From Chelativorans sp. J32 (GTDB lineage: Bacteria; Pseudomonadota; Alphaproteobacteria; Rhizobiales; Rhizobiaceae): a DNA stretch of 64,000 bases. The stretch lies in the NCBI RefSeq assembly GCF_000518985.1, contig NZ_JAEQ01000020.1:172-64171 (forward strand), given 5' to 3'. Below are positions 1 through 8,962 of the stretch, one piece after another. A program made the translations under genes and the position numbers. The notes below the pieces were generated by a model. It did no database searches. It was not told where the DNA came from and saw only the letters and a program-made list of their open reading frames with translations. The first letter of the stretch is position 1. Each line of letters opens with the position of its first letter.

Positions 1-794
1 CCGAACGGCCTGAGCAGGAGCGGCGAATAGCTGCCGAGCGCGACGACAACCGCATCGGCGGCAAGCCGTCCCCGCTCGGTCACGACGGCGCGAACCCGGC
101 CGCCTTCCACATCCAGGCCCTTGATCTTCGTGCCATAGGCGAAGCTCACGCCGAGCGCTGCGGCTTTTTCGGCGAGCGCATTGGCGAATTTGAAGCAGTC
201 GCCGGTCTCGTCCTTCGGCGTCAGAAGGCCGCCGACGATCCTGTCGCGCACATGGGCGAGCGCCGGCTCGACGCGGATGCAACCGTCCCGGTCGAGCACT
301 TCATAGGGGATGCCGTCGGCGGCCAGTGCCTTCACATCCTTGGCCGAGGCGTCGAGCTGCTGCTGGGTGCGGAACAGCTGCAGCGTGCCCTGCATGCGCT
401 CGTCATAGGATATGGCCGTTTCGGCGCGCAGCTCCGCCAGCGAGATGCGGCTGTAGTCGGCCAGGCGCAGCATGCGGCTCTTGTTGATCGCATAGCGGCT
501 GGACGTGCAGTTGGCGAGCATCTGGACCAGCCATGACAGCATGGCCGCATCGACCTTGGGCCGCAGGATCAGCGGCGCGTGCTGCATGAACAGCCACTTC
601 ACCGCCTTGACCGGAATGCCCGGTGCTGCCCATGGCGAGCAATAGCCGAAGGACACCTCGCCGGCATTGGCGAAGCTGGTCTCCAGAGCCGGGCCAGCCT
701 GCCGGTCGACCACGATGACCTCATGGCCCGCCTTCGCCAGCTGATAGGCCGACGTCACGCCGATTATACCGGCACCCAAAACAATGACTTTCAT
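1..794 (-). CDS. dadA: D-amino acid dehydrogenase small subunit, partial (3' end outside window)
   Basis: FAD enzyme of the inner membrane that oxidises D-alanine and other D-amino acids to 2-oxo acids and passes electrons to the respiratory chain. Reading from the ATG at 794, the protein opens with [17 protein letters not shown], the dinucleotide-binding GxGxxG fold of the DAO/DadA family. The segment [14 protein letters not shown] and the following SPWAAPG at about residues 38-58 are typical of DadA. About 264 codons are visible of a usual length near 415, so the C-terminal part lies beyond base 1. It follows the alanine racemase gene by 19 nt on the same strand, the standard dadX-dadA order for L-alanine catabolism through D-alanine. 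I see no break in the visible part. Confidence 0.9.
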   Translation of the reverse strand, partial: MKVIVLGAGIIGVTSAYQLAKAGHEVIVVDRQAGPALETSFANAGEVSFGYCSPWAAPGIPVKAVKWLFMQHAPLILRPKVDAAMLSWLVQMLANCTSSRYAINKSRMLRLADYSRISLAELRAETAISYDERMQGTLQLFRTQQQLDASAKDVKALAADGIPYEVLDRDGCIRVEPALAHVRDRIVGGLLTPKDETGDCFKFANALAEKAAALGVSFAYGTKIKGLDVEGGRVRAVVTERGRLAADAVVVALGSYSPLLLRPF

Positions 795-813
795 GTTTCC
801 CCCAGAAGATATT

Positions 814-1947
814 TCAGCGGTATAGCCGGTGATAGCGATGACCGAGCCCGGTCAGGATCTCGTAGGAAATCGTGCCCGCGTCGCGGGCGACATCCTCCAG
901 CGTCTGGTTGGGCCCAAGCACCTCAACCAGCGAGCCAAAGCCGAGCCGCCCCTCCGGCAGGGTGGAGACATCGACGGTGATGCTGTCCATCGACACGCGC
1001 CCCACCATTGGCAGACGGACGCCGTCACAATAGACGGCGCCTCGGTTGCTCAGGCTGCGCGGCAGGCCGTCTGCGTAGCCCGCAGCAATGGTGGCGAGGC
1101 GCGTCTCACGCGCCGTGACGTAGGTGGCGCCGTAGCCAACGCGTGTACCCGCGGGCACCGTTCGCGTTTGCACCACAGCGACATCCAGGCGCACGACGGG
1201 CTCCATCGGATTTGGCTTGCCGGCTGTGGGTGCCCCGCCGTAAAGCGCGATACCGGGGCGGGCGAGGGCGCCATGATAGGAATTTCCCAGGAAAACACCG
1301 CCTGAATTTGCAAAGCAGATGTCGAATTCAGGGAATTCCTCGGCAACGCGATGCATCTCGGCAAGCTGCTCGCCATTCTGTTCACTGCCGGCATCGTCGG
1401 CGGAAGCGAGATGGCTCATCATGAACAGGATTTCGACCATGCCGCAGGTTTTCAAAATGGCCGAAAGTGCCGCCCGATCCTGCGGCGGCACGCCAAGGCG
1501 CGACATGCCGGTATCGAACTGCAACACGGCTGGCAGACGGCGCTTGAGGTGGGCAGTTGCGCTCGCCCATTGCTGAAGCTGTTCCAGTGAATTGATAACG
1601 GGGACTATACCGCCCTCCGCACAGGGGATCTCGTTTCCGGGCTGCAGGCCGTTCAGCACGAAGATGGCCGCATCCGGGGAAAGAAGCGGCCGGAGGCGCT
1701 CTGCCTCGACGAACTGAGCGACAAAGAAATGGCGGCAGCCATGCTCGTAGAGTTTCCTGGCGACGCGCTCCGCGCCGAGCCCATAGGCATCGGCCTTGAC
1801 GACCGCAGCCGCCTGCGCCGGCGCGACCTCCGCCGACAGCTTTTCGTAATTGCGGGCAAGAGCACCAAGGTCAATGGTCAGATAGCCCGAGGCGCCCTGC
1901 AGAGCGCTTTCTTCGTGAGGCCGGTGATCCAAAATCGCACTATCCAT
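814..1947 (-). CDS. dadX: Alanine racemase, catabolic type
   Basis: PLP enzyme interconverting L- and D-alanine in the cytoplasm. It is 377 residues, normal for the family. The PLP-lysine motif AVVKADAYG (Lys51) and the second catalytic tyrosine in RVGYGATY, in the C-terminal beta domain, are both present. The C-terminal [11 protein letters not shown] matches the family end. The gene heads a two-gene unit with dadA, so it most likely supplies D-alanine for oxidation rather than for the cell wall; the symbol dadX rests on this context. The divergent Lrp/AsnC gene 124 nt away is the probable regulator. ATG at 1947 is the first good start. Confidence 0.9.
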   Translation of the reverse strand: MDSAILDHRPHEESALQGASGYLTIDLGALARNYEKLSAEVAPAQAAAVVKADAYGLGAERVARKLYEHGCRHFFVAQFVEAERLRPLLSPDAAIFVLNGLQPGNEIPCAEGGIVPVINSLEQLQQWASATAHLKRRLPAVLQFDTGMSRLGVPPQDRAALSAILKTCGMVEILFMMSHLASADDAGSEQNGEQLAEMHRVAEEFPEFDICFANSGGVFLGNSYHGALARPGIALYGGAPTAGKPNPMEPVVRLDVAVVQTRTVPAGTRVGYGATYVTARETRLATIAAGYADGLPRSLSNRGAVYCDGVRLPMVGRVSMDSITVDVSTLPEGRLGFGSLVEVLGPNQTLEDVARDAGTISYEILTGLGHRYHRLYR

Positions 1948-2071
1948 TCGAGTCCCCCGTCGGACGAGAGACTAATGAAAAGATCGTGAAATTGCGTACG
2001 AAATGGTAATCTGTTATTGCGCATGAATAGGATGTTTCCGCAGGATCAACGAATTTTTGGAACAATCTGGC

Positions 2072-2536
2072 ATGAAGGCGCTGGATGCGATCGATCGCAA
2101 TATTCTACGCCTCCTGCGGGTTGATGCCCGCATGAGCAACGTAGCCCTCGCCGGCAAGGTCGGGCTTTCACCCTCGGCCTGTTTGCGGCGGATCAAGCTG
2201 ATGGAGCAAGCGGGCGTAATTCGCGGTTATACGGCCCTGGTGGATACGTCGAATGTCGAGGCGACGATTGCCGTCATCATCAATATCACGCTAGAGCGGC
2301 AGACAGAGGAGTATCTCGATCGTTTCGAGTCCGCGGTGTGCATGCATCCGGAGATCCGCGAATGTTTCCTGATGACCGGCGGTTCAGATTATCTGCTGCG
2401 CGTCGAGGTCGAAAATGCCGGCGAATTCGAGCGCATTCACAAGGATATCCTTTCGTCCTTGCCGGGCGTCTTGCGGATCCATTCGAGCTTCTCGATCCGC
2501 AACGTTTTGGCGACGCGACCCAGAGGGCGGCGCTGA
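2072..2536 (+). CDS. Lrp/AsnC-family transcriptional regulator of the dad genes
   Basis: Amino-acid-responsive DNA-binding protein of about 154 residues. The N-terminal part (residues 1-60) is the AsnC-type winged helix-turn-helix, with DAIDRNILRLLRVDAR and then VGLSPSACLRRIKLME as recognition region. The C-terminal part is the RAM effector domain, with MTGGSDYLLRVEV and a final VLRIHSSFSIRNV. The ATG at 2072 gives the usual start a few residues before the helix; a TTG at 2057 in the same frame would add five residues. The gene is divergent from dadX-dadA, the layout of DadR/AlaR-type activators that respond to alanine. Direct control of dadXA is an inference from position. Confidence 0.87.
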   Translation: MKALDAIDRNILRLLRVDARMSNVALAGKVGLSPSACLRRIKLMEQAGVIRGYTALVDTSNVEATIAVIINITLERQTEEYLDRFESAVCMHPEIRECFLMTGGSDYLLRVEVENAGEFERIHKDILSSLPGVLRIHSSFSIRNVLATRPRGRR

Positions 2537-2545
2537 AGGTGAAGC

Positions 2546-2574
2546 GGGAGCATACGGCCCGGAGATATGCTCTC
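2546..2574. terminator. Hairpin between convergent genes
   Basis: Arms GAGCATA (2548-2554) and TATGCTC (2566-2572) pair perfectly and extend by two further pairs. The hairpin lies between the ends of the Lrp gene and the convergent cupin gene. No U-tract follows on either strand, so it is only a possible terminator or mRNA end-stabiliser. Confidence 0.4.
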
Positions 2575-2617
2575 CATCATGCAGCTGGTATCGGCGGGGC
2601 TCATGCATTTCGGCGGC

Positions 2618-3259
2618 TCATAGACGCAGGTCAAACTCGCCCAGAAGTCGCTGGTTTACGGAGCGCGGCCGATCGGCCTCCTCGGCATTGGCCGGCACGA
2701 AGGACGACTTTCCGCCTTTCAGTTCGGCAGGCAACACCATGACGCGAACGAAGATATTTTCGCCCGAATGGATGTTGCGGCCGATGACCCAATCCCGCCC
2801 GGTCTCGTACCAGGCGCGACCTGCTTCAAAACATTCGACCGTGGTGCCGATGGTGGCCAGAATGCGCCCGGCGATCAGCCGCCTGATGCCGGGCCCGCGA
2901 TGGCCATGGAGAGGCGTCTGCGCGCCAGGGTTGGAGGCAACCTGATCAGCCCGCAAAATGTACGGACCTTGGAAGTCAAGCTCGATGCGGTGGGAGAGAA
3001 CGGGAACCGTACCCGCGCCCTCCAGCAGAGATTGTCCGATCGGTGCAAGCTCGAACAGCCAGCCTGCTCCCGCAATCTCGAAGGAACCATCCAGAAACTG
3101 GCCGTCGCCCAGGGTTAGCCGCCGTTCGCCATCCGTGCCGGAAAGATGGAGTTCGCTTGCAACCGCGAAAGCGAAGCCAGTCCCGACGGTCTTCACGGCA
3201 AGTGGCTTGTTGCCGGTGTCGATATCATAAACGGCAAGGCGGAGATCGGTATCGGTCAC
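2618..3259 (-). CDS. Cupin-domain protein of unknown function
   Basis: About 213 residues when begun at the GTG at 3259. That start overlaps the stop of the upstream hydrolase gene (GTGA), suggesting translational coupling; longer reading frames upstream run through the hydrolase in another frame and are not credible. The C-terminal half has a cupin signature: TPLHGHRGPGIRRLIAGR followed by ECFEAGRAWYETGRD, giving two histidines and a glutamate in the usual metal-binding layout. The N-terminal half (VYDIDTGNKPLAVKTVGTG onward) is beta-rich and not recognised. The substrate is unknown. Pairing with an alpha/beta hydrolase suggests a small-molecule step in the same pathway, possibly hydrolysis or isomerisation. 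Confidence 0.7.
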   Translation of the reverse strand: MTDTDLRLAVYDIDTGNKPLAVKTVGTGFAFAVASELHLSGTDGERRLTLGDGQFLDGSFEIAGAGWLFELAPIGQSLLEGAGTVPVLSHRIELDFQGPYILRADQVASNPGAQTPLHGHRGPGIRRLIAGRILATIGTTVECFEAGRAWYETGRDWVIGRNIHSGENIFVRVMVLPAELKGGKSSFVPANAEEADRPRSVNQRLLGEFDLRL

Positions 3260-4140
3260 TTGCTGAGGCTCCTCTCGACCAGCGCTGCGCCGATCAGACT
3301 TTCCGGCTCCATGAAGTCCAAGAGGATGTCGAAATGGCCGAAGCGCGGCAGAACATGCACTTCCGCGATGATGCCGTTTCGATGCAGGTGATGAGCATAG
3401 CGATAGGTCTGGTCTATCCAATGCCAGGGCTCGCGGCCGCCGACAAAAAGCGAGACCGGGCATTTCACAAGCGGGGGGCGCTTCTCCACATTGTGTCGCG
3501 CCGCGATCTCCCGCGTCAGGCGCAATTGTTCGTTGACGGTCGTCAGCATGGCCGGTTCGGGATCATAGATGCCGCTCACCGCGACAGCGCCTGTTATGAA
3601 TGCCGGGTCGAGGTTCCTAGCCTGCCAGTCCGCCGCCAGGACCTCCGCGACCAGATGGGCGCCGGCGGAGTGGCCGGACAGGCTGATCCTCATCGGGTCG
3701 CCGCCGTGCTCGGCAATGTTGCGGTGAACCCATTCGACCGCTGCAAGAGCGGAATCGACCACCCCGTCCAGGGTGGAGTCCGGGCACAATTCGTAGTTTG
3801 CGATTACGGTGGTGATGCCGCGCTCCACCAGCATGGGGGCGATATAAGCAAAGCCTTCCTTATCCTGAGCCCGCCAATATCCACCATGGAAGAAGATATG
3901 GACCGGCGACGGCCCGGAAGAATTGGCCGGGTAAACGTCGATCTTGCGCAGCGGATGGTCGCCAAAGGCAATATCGCGGTACTGCTTTAGTTCCGCCCTG
4001 GCTTTGGAATTGGCCGGTTCGCGCAGCGTGCGGGATTGGGCAAAATCGGGAAATGCCTTTTGCGGGTTATACTGGAATTCATGCTCGTCCGGCGTAAGGT
4101 CGGACCAGATCGGGGGCATATCCTGCATCGGCTTTTCCAT
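3256..4140 (-). CDS. Alpha/beta hydrolase, kynurenine-formamidase-like esterase
   Basis: About 294 residues. HIFFHGGYWRAQDK is the HGG oxyanion-hole motif of the BD-FAE/arylformamidase group, and SGHSAGAHL is the nucleophile elbow with the catalytic serine. The C-terminal PRFGHFDIL supplies the probable catalytic histidine. No signal peptide is seen, so it should be cytoplasmic. The start is taken at the ATG at 4140; a longer frame to 4230 adds 30 residues of no family character. It is coupled by overlap to the cupin gene and divergent from the enolase-superfamily gene at 4306. The natural substrate could be an N-formyl, ester or lactone compound; the family alone does not decide. Confidence 0.8.
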   Translation of the reverse strand: MEKPMQDMPPIWSDLTPDEHEFQYNPQKAFPDFAQSRTLREPANSKARAELKQYRDIAFGDHPLRKIDVYPANSSGPSPVHIFFHGGYWRAQDKEGFAYIAPMLVERGITTVIANYELCPDSTLDGVVDSALAAVEWVHRNIAEHGGDPMRISLSGHSAGAHLVAEVLAADWQARNLDPAFITGAVAVSGIYDPEPAMLTTVNEQLRLTREIAARHNVEKRPPLVKCPVSLFVGGREPWHWIDQTYRYAHHLHRNGIIAEVHVLPRFGHFDILLDFMEPESLIGAALVERSLSK

Positions 4141-4305
4141 CCTCCATACTTGTCTCAATGCAAGGAGGATAGACCGCATCGCTGGGAAAATGAAAGTAGC
4201 CTCTTGCTCTTTGGCCGCAAAATGGTTCACATATAGGTCGAAATTGATCTGCTATTGGATCACCTCGGCTTTCTAAAGCCGTAATGCGTTTTGGGAGGCG
4301 CGGGC

Positions 4306-5439
4306 TTGGAAATCAGATCAATCGAATTCATCGCCTTGAGCGTGCCGCTGGGAGCCGGGAAGGCTTACGGGATGTCGAAGTCCCTCGCCGCTGGCCGGCA
4401 GTCGACCCTGGTGCGCATGACCCTGGTGGACGGAACGGTCGGTCATGGCGAGGCCTGGGGTATCCCGGCGGTAAACAAAGCTTATGAGCCGCTTCTTTCG
4501 AGCTATCTGAAGGGAACGGATGTGTTCGATTGCGAACATGTCTTTTCCCGTATCCTTGCCCGCCATTATCACTTCGGCATTCAGAACGGCATGATGTCCG
4601 CCATCAGCGGTATCGACATGGCGGCCAAGGATGCCATGGGAAAGCTTACGCGGCTGCCTGTCTGCAAGCTGATCGGCGGCCAGCGCATCGACCGAGTGCC
4701 GATCTATGCTTCGGGCGGATATCTGACCGAGACGCCACGCGAGGATTTTCGCCCGCAGATCGAGGCGATGGCCGCGGCAGGCTATCCGGCGGTGAAGATC
4801 AAGATTGGCCTCGGGCCGGAGAGCGATGAGGAGCGCGTGGCCATCGCCCGCGAGGTCCTGGGCGATGATGTCGAGCTCATGGCGGATATCAATTCCAATT
4901 ATACGCTCGACCTCGCGCTCGAGGCGATGGAACGGCTCAGGCCATACCGCATCGGCTGGCTCGAAGAGCCTTTGAGCCCGCAGGATTTCGAAGGCTTTGC
5001 CCGGCTGCGCGCGCGGGCGACGATGCCGATTGCGACAGGTGAGGCGCTGTATACGGTCTTCGACTTCAAGCGCCTGACGGATCTCGGTGCGATCGATATC
5101 CTGCAGCCCGATCTCTCGTTATGCGGAGGGTTCTGGCAGGGGCGGAAAATCGCCGATCTGGCTTATGCGAACCATTTGCGCCTCTCGCCCCATGTGTGGG
5201 GCGGCGCGGTCGGCTTGGCTGCCGGGTTGCACTACATTGCCTCGTTGCCGGCCTATCCGCATTCCGACAATATCCCCAAGCCGGTCCTTCTGGAATACGA
5301 CCTGGGTGCCAACCCGTTGCGGACCGAACTATTGAAGGAGCCTATCCTCGTAAAGGACGGGTTCGTCGCGGTGCCGGAGGGGCCGGGACTTGGCATCGAA
5401 ATCGATGAGGATGCACTGGCCCGTTATGCTGTCTCCTGA
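4306..5439 (+). CDS. Mandelate racemase/muconate lactonizing enzyme family protein (enolase superfamily)
   Basis: About 377 residues, typical for the superfamily, which abstracts a proton alpha to a carboxylate. The Lys-x-Lys base is in YPAVKIKIG. Metal ligands are the Asp of MADINSNY, the Glu of WLEEPLS and the Glu of ATGEALY. The opposite His-Asp dyad is in ILQPDLSLCGG and RLSPHVWGG, so this belongs to the mandelate-racemase-like subgroup and is probably an acid-sugar dehydratase or racemase. The start is taken as TTG at 4306 because GGGAGG at 4293-4298 lies seven bases upstream; the in-frame TTG at 4291 lacks such a site. It leads a tightly packed operon with the Dpp-type importer, which probably imports its substrate. 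Confidence 0.87.
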   Translation: MEIRSIEFIALSVPLGAGKAYGMSKSLAAGRQSTLVRMTLVDGTVGHGEAWGIPAVNKAYEPLLSSYLKGTDVFDCEHVFSRILARHYHFGIQNGMMSAISGIDMAAKDAMGKLTRLPVCKLIGGQRIDRVPIYASGGYLTETPREDFRPQIEAMAAAGYPAVKIKIGLGPESDEERVAIAREVLGDDVELMADINSNYTLDLALEAMERLRPYRIGWLEEPLSPQDFEGFARLRARATMPIATGEALYTVFDFKRLTDLGAIDILQPDLSLCGGFWQGRKIADLAYANHLRLSPHVWGGAVGLAAGLHYIASLPAYPHSDNIPKPVLLEYDLGANPLRTELLKEPILVKDGFVAVPEGPGLGIEIDEDALARYAVS

Positions 5440-6466
5440 TCCGATCAAGCCGCTAGGTCAGCTGCAACGCCCCGTCTTGATGGTGCGCGATCTCAAGACG
5501 CATTTCTTTACCGAAGCGGGCGTCGTGAAGGCGGTCAACGGCGTCAGCCTTAGCGTGAGCGAGGGCGAAACCCTGGCGGTCGTGGGCGAATCCGGCTCCG
5601 GCAAATCCGTAACCGGGCTGACCGTGATGCGGCTCCTGTCGCGAACCACAGCCCGGGTAGTCGGAGGATCGATCGAGTTCTGCGACCGCAACGGTAAGGT
5701 GGTTGATGTTCTCGGTCTTTCCGAGGCTGCCATGCAGCGTGTGCGGGGACACGATATCGCGATGATCTTCCAGGATCCGATGTCGAGCCTCAATCCAGTC
5801 TTCACCATCGGCGACCAGATCGCGGAACCCATCCGCATCCACAAGGGGCTCGACAGACGGCAGGCGAGGGAACAGGCGCTCGATCTTCTTAGGCAGGTAG
5901 GCATTTCCGATCCCGAGCAGCGCATCGACAACTACCCGCACCAGCTTTCAGGCGGGATGCGGCAGCGCGTGATGATCGCGGTGGCGCTGGCCTGCGATCC
6001 GCGGCTGCTCATCGCCGATGAACCAACGACAGCGCTCGACGTGACCATCCAGGCGCAGATCATCGCGCTCCTGAAACGTCTGCAAGGCGAGCGCCGCATG
6101 GCGATGATCTTCGTGACGCACGACTTGAAGCTCGTGGACGAGATCGCCGACCGGGTCGCGGTGATGTATGCCAGCCAGGTCGTGGAGGAGGGGCCGGTGA
6201 AGACCGTCCTGGCACGGCCTCGCCATCCCTATACGCGGGCGCTGCTCGATTGCATTCCAAGCAGGCGCGACGCTTCGGGCGGGCGTCGCAAGCTGCGCCC
6301 CATACCAGGTACGCTTCCCAATCCGCTTTCCCCGCCCCTCGGATGTCGCTTCCATTCCCGCTGCGCCTTCGCGGCCGAGAGGTGCAAGGCCATAGAGCCG
6401 GCTCTGGAAGCCGTGGGTGAGGATCATGTGACGCGATGCCTGCGCTGGAAGGAGATCGAGCTTTGA
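5426..6466 (+). CDS. Dipeptide/oligopeptide-type ABC transporter ATP-binding protein (DppD/OppD-like)
   Basis: About 346 residues. Walker A is GESGSGKS (about residues 54-61), the signature is LSGGMRQR, and Walker B runs into LLIADEPTTALDV. The C-terminal oligopeptide-transporter extension (GCRFHSRCAFAAERC) carries the cysteines that bind an iron-sulphur cluster in DppD/OppD homologues. The ATG at 5426 overlaps the end of the enolase-superfamily gene by 14 nt. It works as a heterodimer with the next gene product on the inner face of the membrane, energising the permeases at 10632 and 11591. Confidence 0.9.
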   Translation: MLSPDPIKPLGQLQRPVLMVRDLKTHFFTEAGVVKAVNGVSLSVSEGETLAVVGESGSGKSVTGLTVMRLLSRTTARVVGGSIEFCDRNGKVVDVLGLSEAAMQRVRGHDIAMIFQDPMSSLNPVFTIGDQIAEPIRIHKGLDRRQAREQALDLLRQVGISDPEQRIDNYPHQLSGGMRQRVMIAVALACDPRLLIADEPTTALDVTIQAQIIALLKRLQGERRMAMIFVTHDLKLVDEIADRVAVMYASQVVEEGPVKTVLARPRHPYTRALLDCIPSRRDASGGRRKLRPIPGTLPNPLSPPLGCRFHSRCAFAAERCKAIEPALEAVGEDHVTRCLRWKEIEL

Positions 6467-7482
6467 TGTCTTCCCTCGATCAACTCACCTTGCCGCAGGT
6501 GGCTGAGCAGGAGGCCAGGGCTCCGCTCGTTTCGGCGCGCGGTCTCAGCAAATATTTCGAATCCCGTGGCGGGTTTCTCGCTCAGGCCAAGCCGCCGGTG
6601 AAGGCGGTCGAAAGCGTCGATCTCGATATCGGGCGGGGGGAGGTGCTTGGCGTTGTTGGTGAATCCGGCTCCGGCAAGTCGACGCTCGGCAGGCTGATCC
6701 TGCGGCTGATCGAGCCCACGAGGGGCGAGGTGGTTTTCGACGGCCATCGGCTCCAGTCGCTCAATGCCGGCGAGATGCGACGCTTCAGGCGCCATATGCA
6801 AATGATCTTCCAGGATCCATTCGCGAGCCTGAATGCCCGCATGACCATCGGTGACGCGCTGATGGAGCCTCTCTCGCTCCATCGCGGTCTTAAAGGCACT
6901 GCCGCAAGGGAAGCCGTAGTCGCGCTTCTGGAGAAGGTCGGGCTTTCGGGCGACCACATGAAGCGTTATCCGCGCATGTTCTCAGGCGGGCAGCGGCAAC
7001 GTATCGCTATCGCCCGTGCGCTTGCCTCGAATCCGAGCTTCATCGTCGCGGACGAACCCGTCTCGGCGCTCGACGTGTCGATCCAGGCGGAGGTTCTGAA
7101 CCTCCTCCAGACATTGCAGGCCGAACTCGACCTGACGCTGATGTTTATCAGCCATGATCTCTCGGTGGTCGAGGCGGTTACGGACCGTGTGATGGTGCTC
7201 TATCTCGGCCGCGTGATGGAGATCGCCTTCACCGACGCGCTCTACAGCAAACCCCGCCACCCCTATACAGCAGCCCTTCTTCAAGCAGCGCCGGGCGTAG
7301 CCAAGAGCAAACGCTATATACTGAGGGGAGAGATCCCAAGCCCGTCCAATCCCCCTTCGGGCTGCGTTTTCCGCACCCGTTGTCCCTTTGCGATTGACGA
7401 TTGCGCCAAGGTGGTTCCGCCTCTGAGCAAGGTCGGCACCGAGCACTACAAGGCATGTATCCGCGATGATCTCGACCTCTGA
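6466..7482 (+). CDS. Dipeptide/oligopeptide-type ABC transporter ATP-binding protein (DppF/OppF-like)
   Basis: About 338 residues. It has Walker A GESGSGKSTLG near residue 66, signature FSGGQRQRIAIARAL, Walker B then ADEPVSALDVS, and the C-terminal cysteine segment GCVFRTRCPFAIDDC of the OppF group. Its ATG (6466) shares one base with the TGA of the DppD-like gene. A ribosome-binding site AAGGAG lies at about 6449-6454. It is the second ATPase of the same importer. Its end overlaps the next gene by 17 nt, so transport and metabolism genes are translated as one unit. Confidence 0.9.
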   Translation: MSSLDQLTLPQVAEQEARAPLVSARGLSKYFESRGGFLAQAKPPVKAVESVDLDIGRGEVLGVVGESGSGKSTLGRLILRLIEPTRGEVVFDGHRLQSLNAGEMRRFRRHMQMIFQDPFASLNARMTIGDALMEPLSLHRGLKGTAAREAVVALLEKVGLSGDHMKRYPRMFSGGQRQRIAIARALASNPSFIVADEPVSALDVSIQAEVLNLLQTLQAELDLTLMFISHDLSVVEAVTDRVMVLYLGRVMEIAFTDALYSKPRHPYTAALLQAAPGVAKSKRYILRGEIPSPSNPPSGCVFRTRCPFAIDDCAKVVPPLSKVGTEHYKACIRDDLDL

Positions 7483-8437
7483 CTTCTTTGATCCTGCCAG
7501 GCCAGTTCTCGTGATCGGGGGCAGGGGCTTTGTCGGCTCCCATATTGTCCGGGCACTGCTTGCGGCGGGTCTGACGCCGCATGTCTACGGGCCACCGATG
7601 CGAGAGAACCTGCTTGCCGCTTGCCAGGGGCGTTTCGGGGAGACGCTCGGAACGGTGGAGGAACGGGAGGCGATCGCCGCAGCGATCCGCGACACGCGCG
7701 CCGGTGCCGTGGTGACGACCGCTGCCTATGCGGCCGGCAACAAGGGCCTGATGCGCGGGGGAGACGCGGATTCCGACAAGGCTATGGCGGTCAATGTCGA
7801 AGGATTTCGCCACACGCTGGAGGCCGCGCGCAGGGAGGGCATCCGCCGTGTGGTGTGGGCGGATTCCACCGTGGTCTACGGCGCGGCTGATTTATACGCG
7901 AAGGAGAGGGTGGACGAGGGGGATCAGCGGTGCCCGACAACCTTCTACGGCCTGACCAAGGTGCTTTGCGAAGACCTGGCGCAATATTATCGCGACCGTT
8001 ACGCGATGGACGTCGTCGGCTTGCGCATGTCGCTGCTGCTTGGACCAGGGCTCTGGTACCAGGGCGCCGCCAGCGCCATTGCCGGTGTCGTCCGCAATGC
8101 CGCCCCGGGGGCGGTCCACGAAGTTGCGTTCCACAACGAGCGCATCGACCTGATGCATGTGGCGGATGTCGCCCATGCCGCTCTGCTTGCCCTTGGCAGC
8201 CCGAGAAAACTGGAAGCCGTGTACAACATCAACGGTTTCACGGCTTCGCTGAGCGAGATCGCCGCGAAGGCAGAGGCTGCCGTGCCGGGCTACCGCGTGA
8301 AGCACAGGATCGAGCCGCCCCAGCTCATTTTCCCGCTTATCAGCGACCAGCGCTTCCGCGACGATACGGGTTACGCGCCGGCCTATTCGCTGGATGACGT
8401 CGTGGCCGAGCTGATCGGAAAAGGAGAAACCGTATGA
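7466..8437 (+). CDS. NAD-dependent epimerase/dehydratase (extended SDR)
   Basis: About 323 residues of the extended short-chain dehydrogenase fold. VLVIGGRGFVGSHIV is the N-terminal glycine motif for NAD(P). The catalytic Tyr-x3-Lys is in FYGLTKVLCEDL, with the preceding serine of VVWADSTVVYG in the expected place. The family acts on nucleotide sugars, aldonates and similar hydroxy acids; an oxidation or epimerisation of the imported acid would fit next to the enolase-superfamily enzyme. It begins inside the end of the DppF-like gene and ends in an ATGA overlap with the RidA gene. The exact reaction is unknown. Confidence 0.83.
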   Translation: MISTSDFFDPARPVLVIGGRGFVGSHIVRALLAAGLTPHVYGPPMRENLLAACQGRFGETLGTVEEREAIAAAIRDTRAGAVVTTAAYAAGNKGLMRGGDADSDKAMAVNVEGFRHTLEAARREGIRRVVWADSTVVYGAADLYAKERVDEGDQRCPTTFYGLTKVLCEDLAQYYRDRYAMDVVGLRMSLLLGPGLWYQGAASAIAGVVRNAAPGAVHEVAFHNERIDLMHVADVAHAALLALGSPRKLEAVYNINGFTASLSEIAAKAEAAVPGYRVKHRIEPPQLIFPLISDQRFRDDTGYAPAYSLDDVVAELIGKGETV

Positions 8438-8892
8438 TCGAGAGCCGGCTCACAGAACTTGGCATTACGCTACCGGAGGCCGCTTCCCCGTCCTTCAATT
8501 ATCTGCCCGTTACTCTGCATAATGGTATTGCCTATGTCAGCGGCCAGATGCCGAAGGTCGATGGCGAGGTGCGCGTCTTCGGCAAAGTGGGCGGCGAAGT
8601 CGATCTGGAGACCGCCAGGGAAGAGGCGCGCATCTGCATTCTGCAGGGCCTTGCCTGTCTCAAGGCGGCGCTGGGTTCGCTCGACAGGATCGAGCGCATC
8701 CTGAAGATGAACGGCTATGTGGCGTCGGCGCGCGGGTTCAACGCCCAGCCAAAGGTGATCGACGCCGCATCCGATCTTCTGGTGCAGATCTTTGGTGATG
8801 CAGGCCGTCACGCGCGTGCGGCGGTGGGTGTCGCCGAGTTGCCGCGCAACGCAGCGGTGGAAATAGAGATGACGGTGGCGTTTGGCGATTGA
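8434..8892 (+). CDS. RidA/YjgF/YER057c family protein
   Basis: About 152 residues, slightly longer than classical RidA and closer to the YjgH/Rid-like groups. FNYLPVTLHNGIAYVSGQMPK opens the fold, and VAELPRNAAVEIEM keeps the arginine that binds the substrate carboxylate in active RidA deaminases. Such proteins hydrolyse reactive enamines or imines. Its ATG overlaps the SDR stop by four bases (ATGA). Presence here hints that the imported substrate contains nitrogen, or that a PLP enzyme elsewhere produces an imine. This is inference. Confidence 0.85.
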   Translation: MIESRLTELGITLPEAASPSFNYLPVTLHNGIAYVSGQMPKVDGEVRVFGKVGGEVDLETAREEARICILQGLACLKAALGSLDRIERILKMNGYVASARGFNAQPKVIDAASDLLVQIFGDAGRHARAAVGVAELPRNAAVEIEMTVAFGD

Positions 8893-8962
8893 GCATCGTC
8901 ATGGTCGGGGAGTGCCGATCTCATCCGGAACTGGGCAAACACAGATAAAAGGGGTTCAAAAA

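Noticed and set aside
4245-4255. TGATCTGCTAT as a further member of the motif set, upstream of the enolase-superfamily gene
   Set aside because: Only eight of eleven bases agree. A separate small dyad TGATC-N8-GATCA overlaps it, which may be a different site.
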